A DNA stretch of 64,000 nucleotides, from NCBI GenBank assembly GCA_965221755.1, contig OZ244921.1, positions 496,001 to 560,000 of the forward strand, given 5' to 3'. The notes under the pieces are model-generated. The model was given only the letters and a program-made list of their open reading frames with translations, was not told the origin of the DNA and searched no databases. The position numbers and the translations under genes are program-made. This document shows positions 38,637-47,506 of this stretch, one piece after another. This DNA comes from Azophilus sp965221755. GTDB lineage: Bacteria > Pseudomonadota > Gammaproteobacteria > Pseudomonadales > Azotimanducaceae. The stretch's first letter is position 1; each line of letters begins with the position of its first letter.

Positions 38637-39091
38637 AACCGCAGGTTCGCCGCGCCCGCCTCGCGGGCGCGCCTTGACGGCCCAAGCAGGCCGTTAAGGA
38701 AGGGAATCGCAGCGGCAAGCCACCACGCGACGGGTCAGGGCGAAGGGTCGGGGCGACCCGTCGCGGACAAAGCGCATCGGCCGGAGGAACGGGCACCGGA
38801 TTTCCCCGTCGTCCATCTCCGGCATGTCGATTTCCCCTTCCAGCGCTGTCCGTTGCCTTGGTTCCAGAGTGCAAAGCGCAATGCCCGACAAGGCTTGCAG
38901 GGTCGGATTCCCCCAGACCGAGCTCCTGATCCGGAAAAGCACGCCCGGCCGAAGCCGGCCGCGCGTTGCGGATCATTCAACCGCCGACCCGTCCGCGGCC
39001 ACCGGAATGCTGCGGCCGTTCCGGGGGCCTTCAAGGCGCACGGCCGCCGCCCCCGTTCCTCGCAAGGGCGCGGCGGCGGGCTTGCGTCCGG

Positions 39092-39343
39092 CTACTGGAC
39101 GCTGCCGTCGGTCTGGCCCGACTCGTTGACCCTCGCGCAGCCCCTGCCGCCCATGAACAGGAAGTAGGCGCGGCCCACGCTCATCCATTGCGATCTGTTA
39201 GTGGGCGAGCTGAAAACCGGCACCACCAGCTCGCCGGGGCCCTGATTGGGATTTCTGGGGTTCCGGTTGGTCCAGATGCGGGCGCCGGCCTTCGGCCGCA
39301 CCTCGATGATGGTCTCGCCGAGCCCGCCGCCGGCAAAATTCAT
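39092..39343 (-). CDS. hypothetical short protein (doubtful)
   Basis: 83 residues starting MNFAGGGLGETIIEVRP. Composition is ordinary, without TM or signal segments. Lies in a decayed region with no clear ribosome site; it may be a gene fragment. Confidence 0.25.
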   Translation of the reverse strand: MNFAGGGLGETIIEVRPKAGARIWTNRNPRNPNQGPGELVVPVFSSPTNRSQWMSVGRAYFLFMGGRGCARVNESGQTDGSVQ

Positions 39344-39409
39344 CGGCGGGTTTCTCCACTGGTTCCCGCCTTTAGCACGCCCGCCATCCGCAGTTCAACC
39401 ATCCCCGAT

Positions 39410-40336
39410 TCAAGGATAGGACTCCTTGGCATCCTCCTTTTCCGGCACCACCAGATCCTCGCGTGAGATGTTCATCACCAACAGCATGTTGGCGGCGATG
39501 TAGATCGAGGAGTAGGTGCCGATCACCACGCCGAAGGTGAGCGCCGCGGCAAAGCCGCGAATGCCCTCGCCGCCGGCGATGAGCAGCGCCAGCAGCACGA
39601 ACAGGGTGGTCATGGAGGTCACCAGGGTGCGGCCCAAGGTCTGGTTGAGGGAGCGGTTGATGACCTCGACGGGCGCGCCCTTGCGCAGGGTGCGGAAATT
39701 CTCCCGAATGCGGTCCGACACCACGATGGTGTCGTTGAGCGAGTAGCCCACCACCGCCAGCACCGCCGCCACCACGGCTAGGTCAAAGGTCCACTGCAGC
39801 AGGGAGAACAGGCCCAGCACCAGGGTGACGTCATGGGCCAGGGCGACCACGGCGCCAACCGAGAACTGCTTGGTGAAGCGGAACAGGATGTAGAGCATCA
39901 CCGCCGCCAAGGCGGTGAGAATGGCGAGCCCGGCGCTCTCGGTCAGCTCCTCCCCCACCACCGGGCCGACAAAGTTGGATTGGCGCATCTCAGCACCGGG
40001 CGCCTGCTGGCGAATGGTGTCCAGAATGCGGTCGCCGAGGCCGGCCTGATCGCCCCCCGCCTGGGGCGGCATGCGGATCCGCACTTCCGTCTCGGAGCCG
40101 AAGAGCTGCACCACGCCATTGACGAACCCGGCATCGTCGAGCTGGCTGCGCAGTGCTTCGAGGTCGGCGTTCTCGGGAAAGTCGACGTCCACCAAGGTGC
40201 CGCCGGTGAAGTCGAGGCCGAAGTTCAGGCCGTTGACGGCCAAGGAACCCAACGACAGCGCAATCAAGGCGATGGAGACGCCCCCCGCCAGCTTGCGGCG
40301 GCCCATGAAATCGAAATTGAACTCCGGCAGCTTCAT
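39410..40336 (-). CDS. secF: protein translocase subunit SecF
   Basis: 308 residues. The ATG overlaps the secD stop (ATATGA). Six TM helices with the periplasmic P1 domain (about residues 35-125). FGLDFTGGTLVDVDFPE near the start and VVGYSLNDTIVVSDRIREN in TM4 are family motifs. With SecD it uses the proton gradient to help release secreted proteins. Confidence 0.97.
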   Translation of the reverse strand: MKLPEFNFDFMGRRKLAGGVSIALIALSLGSLAVNGLNFGLDFTGGTLVDVDFPENADLEALRSQLDDAGFVNGVVQLFGSETEVRIRMPPQAGGDQAGLGDRILDTIRQQAPGAEMRQSNFVGPVVGEELTESAGLAILTALAAVMLYILFRFTKQFSVGAVVALAHDVTLVLGLFSLLQWTFDLAVVAAVLAVVGYSLNDTIVVSDRIRENFRTLRKGAPVEVINRSLNQTLGRTLVTSMTTLFVLLALLIAGGEGIRGFAAALTFGVVIGTYSSIYIAANMLLVMNISREDLVVPEKEDAKESYP

Positions 40337-42228
40337 ATTCTCAAAGCCTTTAAGTTGCGGCCGCCGTACATCAGGTTGACCAGAGCCCGAGTGCCCATGA
40401 TGGCGGTGAACACCGAAGTGACGATGCCCACCGCCAAGGTCACGGCGAAGCCCTTGACCGGCCCGCTGCCGATGGAGAAGAGGATGATCGCCACGAAGAA
40501 GGTGGTGATGTTGGCGTCCAGGATGGTCAGCAGGGCGCGGTCGAAGCCGGCGGCAATGGCCTGCTGCGGCGGCCGCTGCTTGAGTTCCTCGCGAATGCGC
40601 GAAAAGATCAGCACGTTGGCGTCCACCGCCATGCCCACGGTGAGCACGATGCCGGCAATGCCGGGCAGGGTCAGGGTGGCGCCCAGCACCGACATGACGG
40701 CCACCAGCAGCATCAGGTTGGCCATCAGCGCCAAGTTGGCGGCCAGCCCGAAGCCGCGGTAGTGGATGAGCATGAAGATCATCACCAGAATGAAGCCGAC
40801 CACCACCGACAGCTGGCCGCGTTCAATGTTCTCCTCGCCGAGGCTGGCGCCGACGGTGCGCTCCTCGACGATGTACATGGGCGCGGCCAGCGCCCCGGAG
40901 CGCAGCAGCAGGGCCAGGTCTCGCGCCTCGCCGAGTTCCAGGCCGGTGATGCGGAAGTTGTAGCCCAAGGCCGACTGGATGGTGGCCACGCTGATCAGGC
41001 GGCGCTCCTCCACCGTGTAGCGCTCCACCGCCTCCTCGCCATCCACCATGACCGTGCGGGCGCGCGGCTTCTGCTCGATGAAGATGATGGCCATCGAGCG
41101 GCCCACGTTGTCCTTGGTGGCATCGTTCATGCGCTGCCCGCCGTCGCTGTCCAGGCCGATGCTCACCTGCGGCAGGCCGGTCTCCGGGTCGTAGTCCTGG
41201 CTGGCGGAGGTGACCTGGTCGCCGGTGACGATGTTGCGCCGCAGCAGGGTGGTCGGGGTGCCCCGGTAGTCCAGGGTCTCGGTCTGCGAGGCGCGGTCGC
41301 CCGGCATGGCCACCAAGCGGAACTCCAGGTTGGCGAACTTGTTGATGATCCGCTTGGCTTCGGCGCTGTCCTGGATGCCCGGCAGGTCGAGCACGATGCG
41401 CTCCCGGCCCAAGCGCTGCACCAGCGGCTCGGAAACCCCCAGTTCGTTGACTCGGTTGCGCAGGCTTTGCAGGTTTTGGGAGATGGCCGCATCCTCCAGT
41501 TGGCGCAGATGCTCATCCGCCATCGCGAATTCGAGCGCCGGCCGGCCATCGACGTCGGTCTCGGAGACCGCAAAGCCCTCGAACTGCTCGGCCAGCAACG
41601 CCGCCGCCTCAGCGCGCAGGGCGGCGCTCTGGAACGGGATGCGCAACTCAGTGCCGTCCACCCAATTGCGGCCGACGTAGCGGATGCGCGCCGCCACCAA
41701 GGCGTCGCGGGCGGTCTCCTCCATGCTCCGCATGCGGTCGCCGACGAACTTCTCCATATCCACCTGCAGCAGCAGGTGGACGCCGCCGGACAGGTCAAGC
41801 CCCAAGGACATCGGCACGGCGCCGAGGTCAGCCAGCCATTGGGGGGTGGTCGAGGCCCGGGTCAGGGCGACGATGTGATGGTCCTCGCCGCCGGCAAGCG
41901 CCTGCATGACCACTTCCCGGGCTCGCAGCTGGTCACCGTCGCTCACCAAGCGCAGAAACCCGGAACCGCCCTCCAGCGCAGCCGACTTCAGCGCGATGCC
42001 GGCCTCCGCCAAGGCCGTGCGGGCCCGCTCCAGCGCCGCGGCGCTCATGCCGCGGTCGGGATCCTCCGGCTTGACCTGCAGCGCCGGGTCCGGCGCAAAG
42101 ACGTTGGGCGCTGCGTACAGCGCGCCGAGCGTGACCACCAGCAGCACGAACAGGTAACGGCTCAAGGGGTAGGTGTTCGGCGCCCGCTGCTTCGCCGGGG
42201 ACAGGCCGATCAGGCGCTCGCCAACCAT
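40333..42228 (-). CDS. secD: protein translocase subunit SecD
   Basis: About 631 residues from ATG 42228; the family start corresponds to YPLSRYLFVLLVV about 20 residues later, so the true start may be slightly internal. LGLDLSGGVHLLLQVDM at about residue 130, large P1 domain, then six TM helices with GMAVDANVLIFSRIREE, the D-x-N proton-path motif. Operon partner of secF (downstream) and yajC (upstream). Confidence 0.97.
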   Translation of the reverse strand: MVGERLIGLSPAKQRAPNTYPLSRYLFVLLVVTLGALYAAPNVFAPDPALQVKPEDPDRGMSAAALERARTALAEAGIALKSAALEGGSGFLRLVSDGDQLRAREVVMQALAGGEDHHIVALTRASTTPQWLADLGAVPMSLGLDLSGGVHLLLQVDMEKFVGDRMRSMEETARDALVAARIRYVGRNWVDGTELRIPFQSAALRAEAAALLAEQFEGFAVSETDVDGRPALEFAMADEHLRQLEDAAISQNLQSLRNRVNELGVSEPLVQRLGRERIVLDLPGIQDSAEAKRIINKFANLEFRLVAMPGDRASQTETLDYRGTPTTLLRRNIVTGDQVTSASQDYDPETGLPQVSIGLDSDGGQRMNDATKDNVGRSMAIIFIEQKPRARTVMVDGEEAVERYTVEERRLISVATIQSALGYNFRITGLELGEARDLALLLRSGALAAPMYIVEERTVGASLGEENIERGQLSVVVGFILVMIFMLIHYRGFGLAANLALMANLMLLVAVMSVLGATLTLPGIAGIVLTVGMAVDANVLIFSRIREELKQRPPQQAIAAGFDRALLTILDANITTFFVAIILFSIGSGPVKGFAVTLAVGIVTSVFTAIMGTRALVNLMYGGRNLKALRI

Positions 42229-42516
42229 CAGCCGCCACCCCGTCCTCGGGCAACGTCGCCGCGCGCCGCGCAAGGGCGGGATGCCCGGCCACCGCGCACC
42301 TCGGCGCGGGTCGGCTCGCGTTGGCCCCTCGCCAACGGAAAACGCCTGCTCAGCTGGCGGCGCCACCGAGGGGCAAGGGCGCGACGCCCTTGTCCGCAAT
42401 CAGGGGAATGGCCGGCAAGGGACGTGCCGGCAGCAACCTCCCATGGCTTCATCATCGTTTGCATCGGCGGCAAGTGCGGCGTTGCTTGAGCGGGAACGGG
42501 TTTCCCGGGCGGGGCG

Positions 42517-42855
42517 TTACCCTTCATCCAGGGATTTGAGGGTGCCCTTGGGCAGTGTGGCGCTGACGGCGCTCTTCTGCAGCCGCAGCTCGATCTTGGA
42601 GGCCACCTTGACCTTGACGAAATCGTCCTCCACCTTGCTGACTTGGCCGACGATGCCGCCGGCGGTCACCACCTCATCGCCCTTGGCGAGGCCCGCCATC
42701 AGCGCCTGGTGCTCCTTGCGGCGCTTGCTCTGCGGCCGGATCAGCAGGAAGTAGAAAATCAGGATGAAGCCGCCGAGAAAGAGCAGATTGAGGTAGCCGG
42801 CGCCGCTGCCGCCGCCCGCCTCCGCCGCATAGGCCGTGGTTTCAAACAAGTTCAT
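42517..42855 (-). CDS. yajC: Sec translocase accessory subunit YajC
   Basis: 112 residues: one TM helix (LNLLFLGGFILIFYFLLI) followed by RPQSKRRKEHQALMAGLAKG and a small beta domain. The start overlaps the tgt 3' end by 14 bases. A ~290-base gap separates its stop from the secD start, wider than usual. Confidence 0.96.
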   Translation of the reverse strand: MNLFETTAYAAEAGGGSGAGYLNLLFLGGFILIFYFLLIRPQSKRRKEHQALMAGLAKGDEVVTAGGIVGQVSKVEDDFVKVKVASKIELRLQKSAVSATLPKGTLKSLDEG

Positions 42856-43960
42856 CGTCTTGGGTCCAGTCCTTTTGCAGGCGTTCGATCAAGCCGGGCA
42901 ATGTACCCGTTTCGATGGAGGCGCGCAATCGCGCCATCAGGCCGTGGTAGTAGTGCAGGTTGTGGGTGGTCATCAGCATGGCGCCGAGCGGCTCGCGGCA
43001 GCGGTCAAGGTGGTGCAGGTAGGCTCTTGAGTAGCCCCGGCAGGTCGGGCAGGCGCACTCCGGATCCAAGGGCTCCTCAGCGTCCCGGTGGCGGGCGTTG
43101 CGGATGCGCACCACGCCCTGGCTGGTGAACAGGTGGCCGTTGCGGGCGTTGCGCGTCGGCAGCACGCAATCGAACATGTCGATGCCGAGGGCGACGCCGA
43201 GCAGGAAGTCGCCCGGTGCGCCGACCCCCATCAGGTAGCGGGGCTTGTGCGGGGGCATCTGCGGCATGAGGCTCTCCAGCACCGCCCGCATCTCGGCCTT
43301 GGGCTCGCCAACCGACAGGCCGCCCACCGCGTAGCCGTCGAAGCCGATGTCCGTCAAGCGGCCCAAGCTCTCGGCCCGCAACCCGCGGTGCATGCCGCCT
43401 TGGACGATGCCGAACAGCCGGCGCTCACCTGCATCCAGGCGCTCCCAAACGGCGCGGCTGCGTTGCGCCCAGCGAACCGACAGTTCCATCGAGGCCCGCG
43501 CTTCGGCCTCCGTTGCCGGATAGTCCGTGCATTCGTCGAGCACCATGACGATGTCGCTGCCGAAGCGTCGCTGCGCCGCAATGGCCCGCTCCGGGGTGAG
43601 GCGCACCTCATCGCCATTGATCGGCGAACGGAACAGCACGCCCTCATCGCCGATCCTGCGCAGGCTCTTGAGGCTCCAGACCTGGAAGCCGCCGCTGTCG
43701 GTGAGGATCGCCCCCGGCCAGTTCATGAATCGGTGCAGGCCGCCCAGGCGCTCGATGCGCTCATCGCCGGGACGCAGCATCAAGTGAAAGGTGTTGCCGA
43801 GCAGAATCCGCGTGCCCGCCGCCGCCAGCCCCTCCGGGGTCATCGCCTTGACCGAGCCGTAGGTGCCGCAGGGCATGAACGCCGGGGTGTCGATCGCGCC
43901 ATGCGCCGTGGCCAGGCGCCCGCGGCGGGCGGCGCCGCATTGGGCGAGCACTTCAAGCAT
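42842..43960 (-). CDS. tgt: tRNA-guanine transglycosylase
   Basis: 372 residues from ATG 43960, overlapping the queA stop by 8 bases. Exchanges guanine 34 for preQ1 in tRNAs with GUN anticodons. Seen: ILTDSGGFQVWSL at about residue 88, the nucleotide-binding Asp region, IVQGGMH at about 185, and the zinc site ECACPTCRGYSRAYLHH near residue 300 (C-x-C-x2-C plus His). Confidence 0.97.
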   Translation of the reverse strand: MLEVLAQCGAARRGRLATAHGAIDTPAFMPCGTYGSVKAMTPEGLAAAGTRILLGNTFHLMLRPGDERIERLGGLHRFMNWPGAILTDSGGFQVWSLKSLRRIGDEGVLFRSPINGDEVRLTPERAIAAQRRFGSDIVMVLDECTDYPATEAEARASMELSVRWAQRSRAVWERLDAGERRLFGIVQGGMHRGLRAESLGRLTDIGFDGYAVGGLSVGEPKAEMRAVLESLMPQMPPHKPRYLMGVGAPGDFLLGVALGIDMFDCVLPTRNARNGHLFTSQGVVRIRNARHRDAEEPLDPECACPTCRGYSRAYLHHLDRCREPLGAMLMTTHNLHYYHGLMARLRASIETGTLPGLIERLQKDWTQDDELV

Positions 43961-44975
43961 CGGCAAACCGCTCGGTGAACATGGCGTCGCCGTAGCTGAA
44001 GAAGCGGTAGCGGGCGGCCACCGCAGCGCGATAGGCGTCGAGGGCGCGCCGCTGGCCGGCAAAGGCGCAGACCAGCATCAGCAGGGTCGATTCCGGCAGG
44101 TGGAAGTTGGTGAGCAGGGCGTCCACCGCCCGGAAGCGAAACCCCGGCTTGATGAACAGCCGGGTCTCGCCGCAGCCCGCCCGGAGGCCGCCCGGCTCGG
44201 CAGCGGCGGTCTCCAACGTCCGCACCACGGTGGTGCCCACCGCGACGATTCGGCCGGGGCCTGCCGAGACGGCGCGAATCCGCGCAGCCGCCGCAACGGA
44301 AATCTCGTAGCGCTCGACATGCATTTGGTGGGAGTTGAGGTCGTCGCCCCGCAGCGGCGCAAAGGTGCCCGCGCCAACGTGCAGCGTGACTTCCGCGATG
44401 TCCGCGACGCGGCCGCGCACGGCCTTGAGCAGGCGCTCCGAAAAGTGCAGGCCCGCGGTCGGCGCCGCCACCGCGCCGGGGGCGCTGGCGAAGAGCGTTT
44501 GGTAGCGGGCTTCGTCGTCGGCTTCGGCGGCCCGGTCAATGTATGGCGGCAGCGGCGTGGTGCCGTGCCGCCGCAGGAAATCCGCCACCGGGCATGGAAA
44601 GCGCAGCCGGTGGAACTCGCCAGTCCGCGCCAACACCTCCAGGCGCTCGCCGCCCACCGACAGCGTGCGCCCCGCCTTCAGGGGCTTGCTCGCCCGCGCT
44701 TGGCACAGGGCGATGCGATCCCGCTCAATGCGCTCCAAGAGCAGTTCCACCGCCCCGCCGCTGTCCTTCAAGCCGCGCAGGCGGGCAGGGACCACCTTGG
44801 TGTTGTTCACCACCACGAGGTCGTCCGGGTTGAGCAGCGCCGGCCAGTCCGCCACCGTCCGGTGCGTCACGCCATCCCGGCGCAGATGCAGCAGCCGCGC
44901 TTGATCCCGCTCCGTCAGCGGCCTCTGGGCGATCAGTTCGGCAGGCAGGTCGTAGGTGAAGTCGGACTTCAGCAT
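43953..44975 (-). CDS. queA: S-adenosylmethionine:tRNA ribosyltransferase-isomerase QueA
   Basis: 340 residues from ATG 44975 (MLKSDFTYDLPAELIAQRPL, the family N-terminus). Builds epoxyqueuosine from preQ1-tRNA and SAM. GLHFSERLL and LHVGAGTFAPLRGDD are typical motifs, and the protein ends FSYGDAMFTE-RFADA. First gene of the queA-tgt-yajC-secDF operon. Confidence 0.97.
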   Translation of the reverse strand: MLKSDFTYDLPAELIAQRPLTERDQARLLHLRRDGVTHRTVADWPALLNPDDLVVVNNTKVVPARLRGLKDSGGAVELLLERIERDRIALCQARASKPLKAGRTLSVGGERLEVLARTGEFHRLRFPCPVADFLRRHGTTPLPPYIDRAAEADDEARYQTLFASAPGAVAAPTAGLHFSERLLKAVRGRVADIAEVTLHVGAGTFAPLRGDDLNSHQMHVERYEISVAAAARIRAVSAGPGRIVAVGTTVVRTLETAAAEPGGLRAGCGETRLFIKPGFRFRAVDALLTNFHLPESTLLMLVCAFAGQRRALDAYRAAVAARYRFFSYGDAMFTERFADA

Positions 44976-45470
44976 GGGCGTTGCAGGGGAACTGGCGAGC
45001 AGCGGGCTGTCAATCAGGGATTGCCGCGGCACACCGACTCGTCAACGGCGGCCGCAGCTTCCGGCGGCTGCGCGCCGATGGCGGCGCGCAATTCGGCTTC
45101 GATCCTGATGGCGCGCATGGCGATCTTCCCAAGGACGATCCAATTGGACAGCCATCTTACGCCGGTTGCGGGCCGTCCCCAAGGCGGTTTTGGAGCCATC
45201 CCCGCAAATTGCCGGGCGGCTGCCCGTTGTCGCTTCATGTTTGCAATGCGGTTAAGGGGCCTGCGCCTTCGGAATTCACGGCTGCAAATCCGCTTGCGCC
45301 ATCCTCTTTCAACGTTCGATGCCATCAAAAACGGGTTCGCCGATGCGGACGCCGCGGATCGCGGACCTCCCGAATGCGGCTGCGTCACTCTGTTAACATC
45401 CGCCCGTATGCGGAGAGGATTTGCGCATGCGCAACTCGTTCAGCAGCTTGCCGGACATGACTCGCCGGGC
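44976..45470. other. intergenic gap with a relic of the MITE terminal sequence
   Basis: No gene. At about 45258-45293 the text GGCCTGCGCCTTCGGAATTC, followed by ACGGCTGCAAATCCGC, matches the right end of the fold-back element at 51011-51171 with a few changes, so one degraded end is present. The queA promoter and the start region of the flavoenzyme gene lie here too. Confidence 0.5.
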
Positions 45471-46850
45471 ATGAAAAGCAGCATTTCCATTCGGGTGCTG
45501 GCCAGTGCCGCGGTGGCGTGCTTGCTCCTGCTCGGGGCTTGTCGGCAGGAACCGGCGGGCGAGGACCATGATGTCGTCGTCATCGGCGGCGGCCTCATGG
45601 GAAGCAGCGCGGCATGGCACCTCGCCAAGGCGGGCCAGCGCGTGCTGCTGCTTGAGCGGCAGGCGGACGAGTACACGCAAGGGTCGAGCCTGGGCGAGGC
45701 GAGAATCGCGCGCAGTCTGGGCGGCACGGGAGATGTCTGGTCGTACCTGCACAACCGGACCGTGGCGGGGGTCGAGGAGCTGATCGCGTTTCTGAACCGT
45801 CATGAGCCCGGCCACTCGATGAGCGACGTCTACGCCACCTCGCCCGTCAGTTACGTTCGCCATCGCAGCCAAGCATCCTGGATCGAACGCATCCAGCACA
45901 ATCAAGTTGACCGCTACGAGTATGCGAGGACGCCCGAAGAGGCCGAGGCGTTGTTCAATCTCAAAATGCCGCCGGACGCCATCATGTGGCGGGAATACAA
46001 GGCGCATTCGGGAACGATGAATCCCCAGGCGCTGATCGCGCATTTGCACAAGGCTCTGGCGCTCTTGGGGGGGAATGTGCAGTACCGGAACCGGGTTGAC
46101 GAGCTGTCGAGGGACGGCGCGGGCTACAGCCTGCTGGTGACGAATGCCGAAACCGGGCAAAGCAGGCGCCTGCGCGCGGGGAAAGTGGTCAGCGCCGCCG
46201 GCCCCTACACCGGCCGCCTGCTGGAGCGCACGGCCCCCTACTTCGATTCGCTCATCAACCCGCAACGGGTGTTTCTGGCTTTCTTCGCAATCCAACCGGA
46301 TGTCTATCATGCTTGGGCGGAAGCGGACAAACAGCGCTTCAAGGATCTGTACCCGGCCATCAACAGCACCGACCCGACCCGGGAGGGCAGTTTTTTCACC
46401 ATGCTCGAGGGGCAGACGCCCCAAGGCTCGCCGGTCATCAAAATCGGCGGGCATTTCCAGCGCTCCGATGTCAGCGACCTTGATTCCGTGTGGCAGGAGG
46501 CGCTCACGGAAGCTGAAATTCAGTGGAGCCGGGAAAGCACGGCGAGGCATTTGAGTTTGCTCGACCTTGGGATCGGCGAAGAGGACTTGAACTATGTGAG
46601 CGGCTACTCCTGCGTCTATTCCTTGACCGCCACCGAGTTTCCCTACGTCACCCAAGTGCGGAATGATGAAGAACCCGATCCGAATCTCGTGGTGATTGCC
46701 GGCCTGTCCGGGGTCGGCGCCAAAGGCGCCTTGGCCTACGGGCTGATCGCCGCCAATCTGCTGATTGGCGAAGACGACCCGGACCCGATGCACCAGAAGG
46801 CCAAGGCGGCGTTTGGCTACGAGCGCCTAGTGTCCGACTTGTCGCCTTGA
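45471..46850 (+). CDS. FAD-dependent oxidoreductase, lipoprotein
   Basis: 459 residues from ATG 45471. The open frame extends 1.6 kb upstream antisense to tgt and queA, which is not coding. The N-terminus is a lipoprotein signal (VACLLLLGAC). DVVVIGGGLMGSSAAWHLAKAG at about residue 37 is the FAD dinucleotide-binding motif (GxGxxG), and GYSCVYSLTATEFPYVTQV and GLSGVGAKGALAYGL near the C-terminus fit the DAO/monomeric sarcosine oxidase group. Probably a periplasmic amine or N-methyl amino acid oxidase; substrate unknown. Confidence 0.88.
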   Translation: MKSSISIRVLASAAVACLLLLGACRQEPAGEDHDVVVIGGGLMGSSAAWHLAKAGQRVLLLERQADEYTQGSSLGEARIARSLGGTGDVWSYLHNRTVAGVEELIAFLNRHEPGHSMSDVYATSPVSYVRHRSQASWIERIQHNQVDRYEYARTPEEAEALFNLKMPPDAIMWREYKAHSGTMNPQALIAHLHKALALLGGNVQYRNRVDELSRDGAGYSLLVTNAETGQSRRLRAGKVVSAAGPYTGRLLERTAPYFDSLINPQRVFLAFFAIQPDVYHAWAEADKQRFKDLYPAINSTDPTREGSFFTMLEGQTPQGSPVIKIGGHFQRSDVSDLDSVWQEALTEAEIQWSRESTARHLSLLDLGIGEEDLNYVSGYSCVYSLTATEFPYVTQVRNDEEPDPNLVVIAGLSGVGAKGALAYGLIAANLLIGEDDPDPMHQKAKAAFGYERLVSDLSP

Positions 46851-47311
46851 CCGCCCAAACAAGCAGCGGTTCTCATTTTGGATCAAGTCTGGCTTGCGTT
46901 TCACGATTTTGAAGGGCTTGGCGCATTTCGTCATATTAATTGACGAAAAGGCAGCCGATTCCGTCGGCCGACGCCCCGCCGGAAGTGCCGTCCCGCCGTT
47001 CGAGCCGACCTCCGCGCCCGTGAACCCGGCCTTCAGGCGGCGCCCTTTCGACAGCCCTCAAGAATGTGCGCGGGCTTAAGAAACACATCGGCACCCGGCC
47101 AACGCAACAGGCGCAGGGTTTCGCAGTAAGCGAAACTCCATTCGCGACCGTCAGGTCGCGCGTGTGCGGGCTCAGAAACATCTCGGAACCTGACCCACGC
47201 GATGAGCGCGGAGTTTGGCGGTAGCCAAACTCCAATCGAGCTTTCGGCCCAATTGGGCCGAAAGCTCGCGTTGGCGTACCGGCTTGAGGTTGCTAAGATT
47301 CCGCTCCCGAT
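46851..47311. other. gap with two REP-like units before tRNA-Leu
   Basis: Copies of the dispersed unit at about 47070-47140 (GGGTTTCGC-AGTAA-GCGAAACTCC with CGCGACCGTCAGGTCGCG) and 47165-47235 (GGAGTTTGGCGGTAGCCAAACTCC, both arms changed together), each preceded by GTGCGGG/CTTAAGAAACAT-like text. The last part carries a further hairpin, GAGCTTTCGGCCC-AATT-GGGCCGAAAGCTC (13-bp stem), at 47238-47267. Confidence 0.65.
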
Positions 47312-47398
47312 GCCTGGGTGGCGAAATCGGTAGACGCGCCAGACTCAAAATCTGGTTTGGGCAACCAAGTGAGAGTTCGAGTCTCTCCCCAGGCACCA
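47312..47398 (+). tRNA. tRNA-Leu (CAA)
   Basis: 87 bases with encoded CCA and a long variable arm. The acceptor GCCTGGG pairs with CCCAGGC, and the anticodon loop CTCAAAA gives CAA. It marks the left edge of the RiPP island; no integrase or duplicated tRNA 3' end was found. Confidence 0.97.
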
Positions 47399-47506
47399 GT
47401 TCCTACTCCGCCCAACCGCGCCTGGCGCTGCACGAGGGTTGAGGGCCAGACGCAGGCGTACACTGAGTCGGCTTGGAACGCACCTCGGCTGCGTTAAACT
47501 CCGTGC

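Larger units (their letters stand above)
38210..39409. other. 1.2-kb decayed region between suhB and secF
   Basis: Holds a broken cysteine desulfurase (38381-38636), then GC-rich repeat-like text with GCCCGCCTCGCGGGCGCG at about 38660. Two short minus-strand open frames, 38694-38942 (82 residues) and 39092-39343 (83 residues), show no recognised family and weak starts, so neither is called with confidence. The region reads as a gene graveyard. Confidence 0.5.

Noticed and set aside
40762..42489. 575-residue open frame opposite secD
   Set aside because: Composition is that of a GC-rich antisense shadow; secD is clearly coding.
43863..45470. Long plus-strand open frame running into the flavoenzyme gene
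   Set aside because: It is antisense to tgt and queA, both intact; the lipoprotein signal at 45471 fixes the true start.
47312..47398. tRNA-Leu as an integration site of the island
   Set aside because: No integrase and no repeated tRNA 3' end were found, so only the position suggests it.
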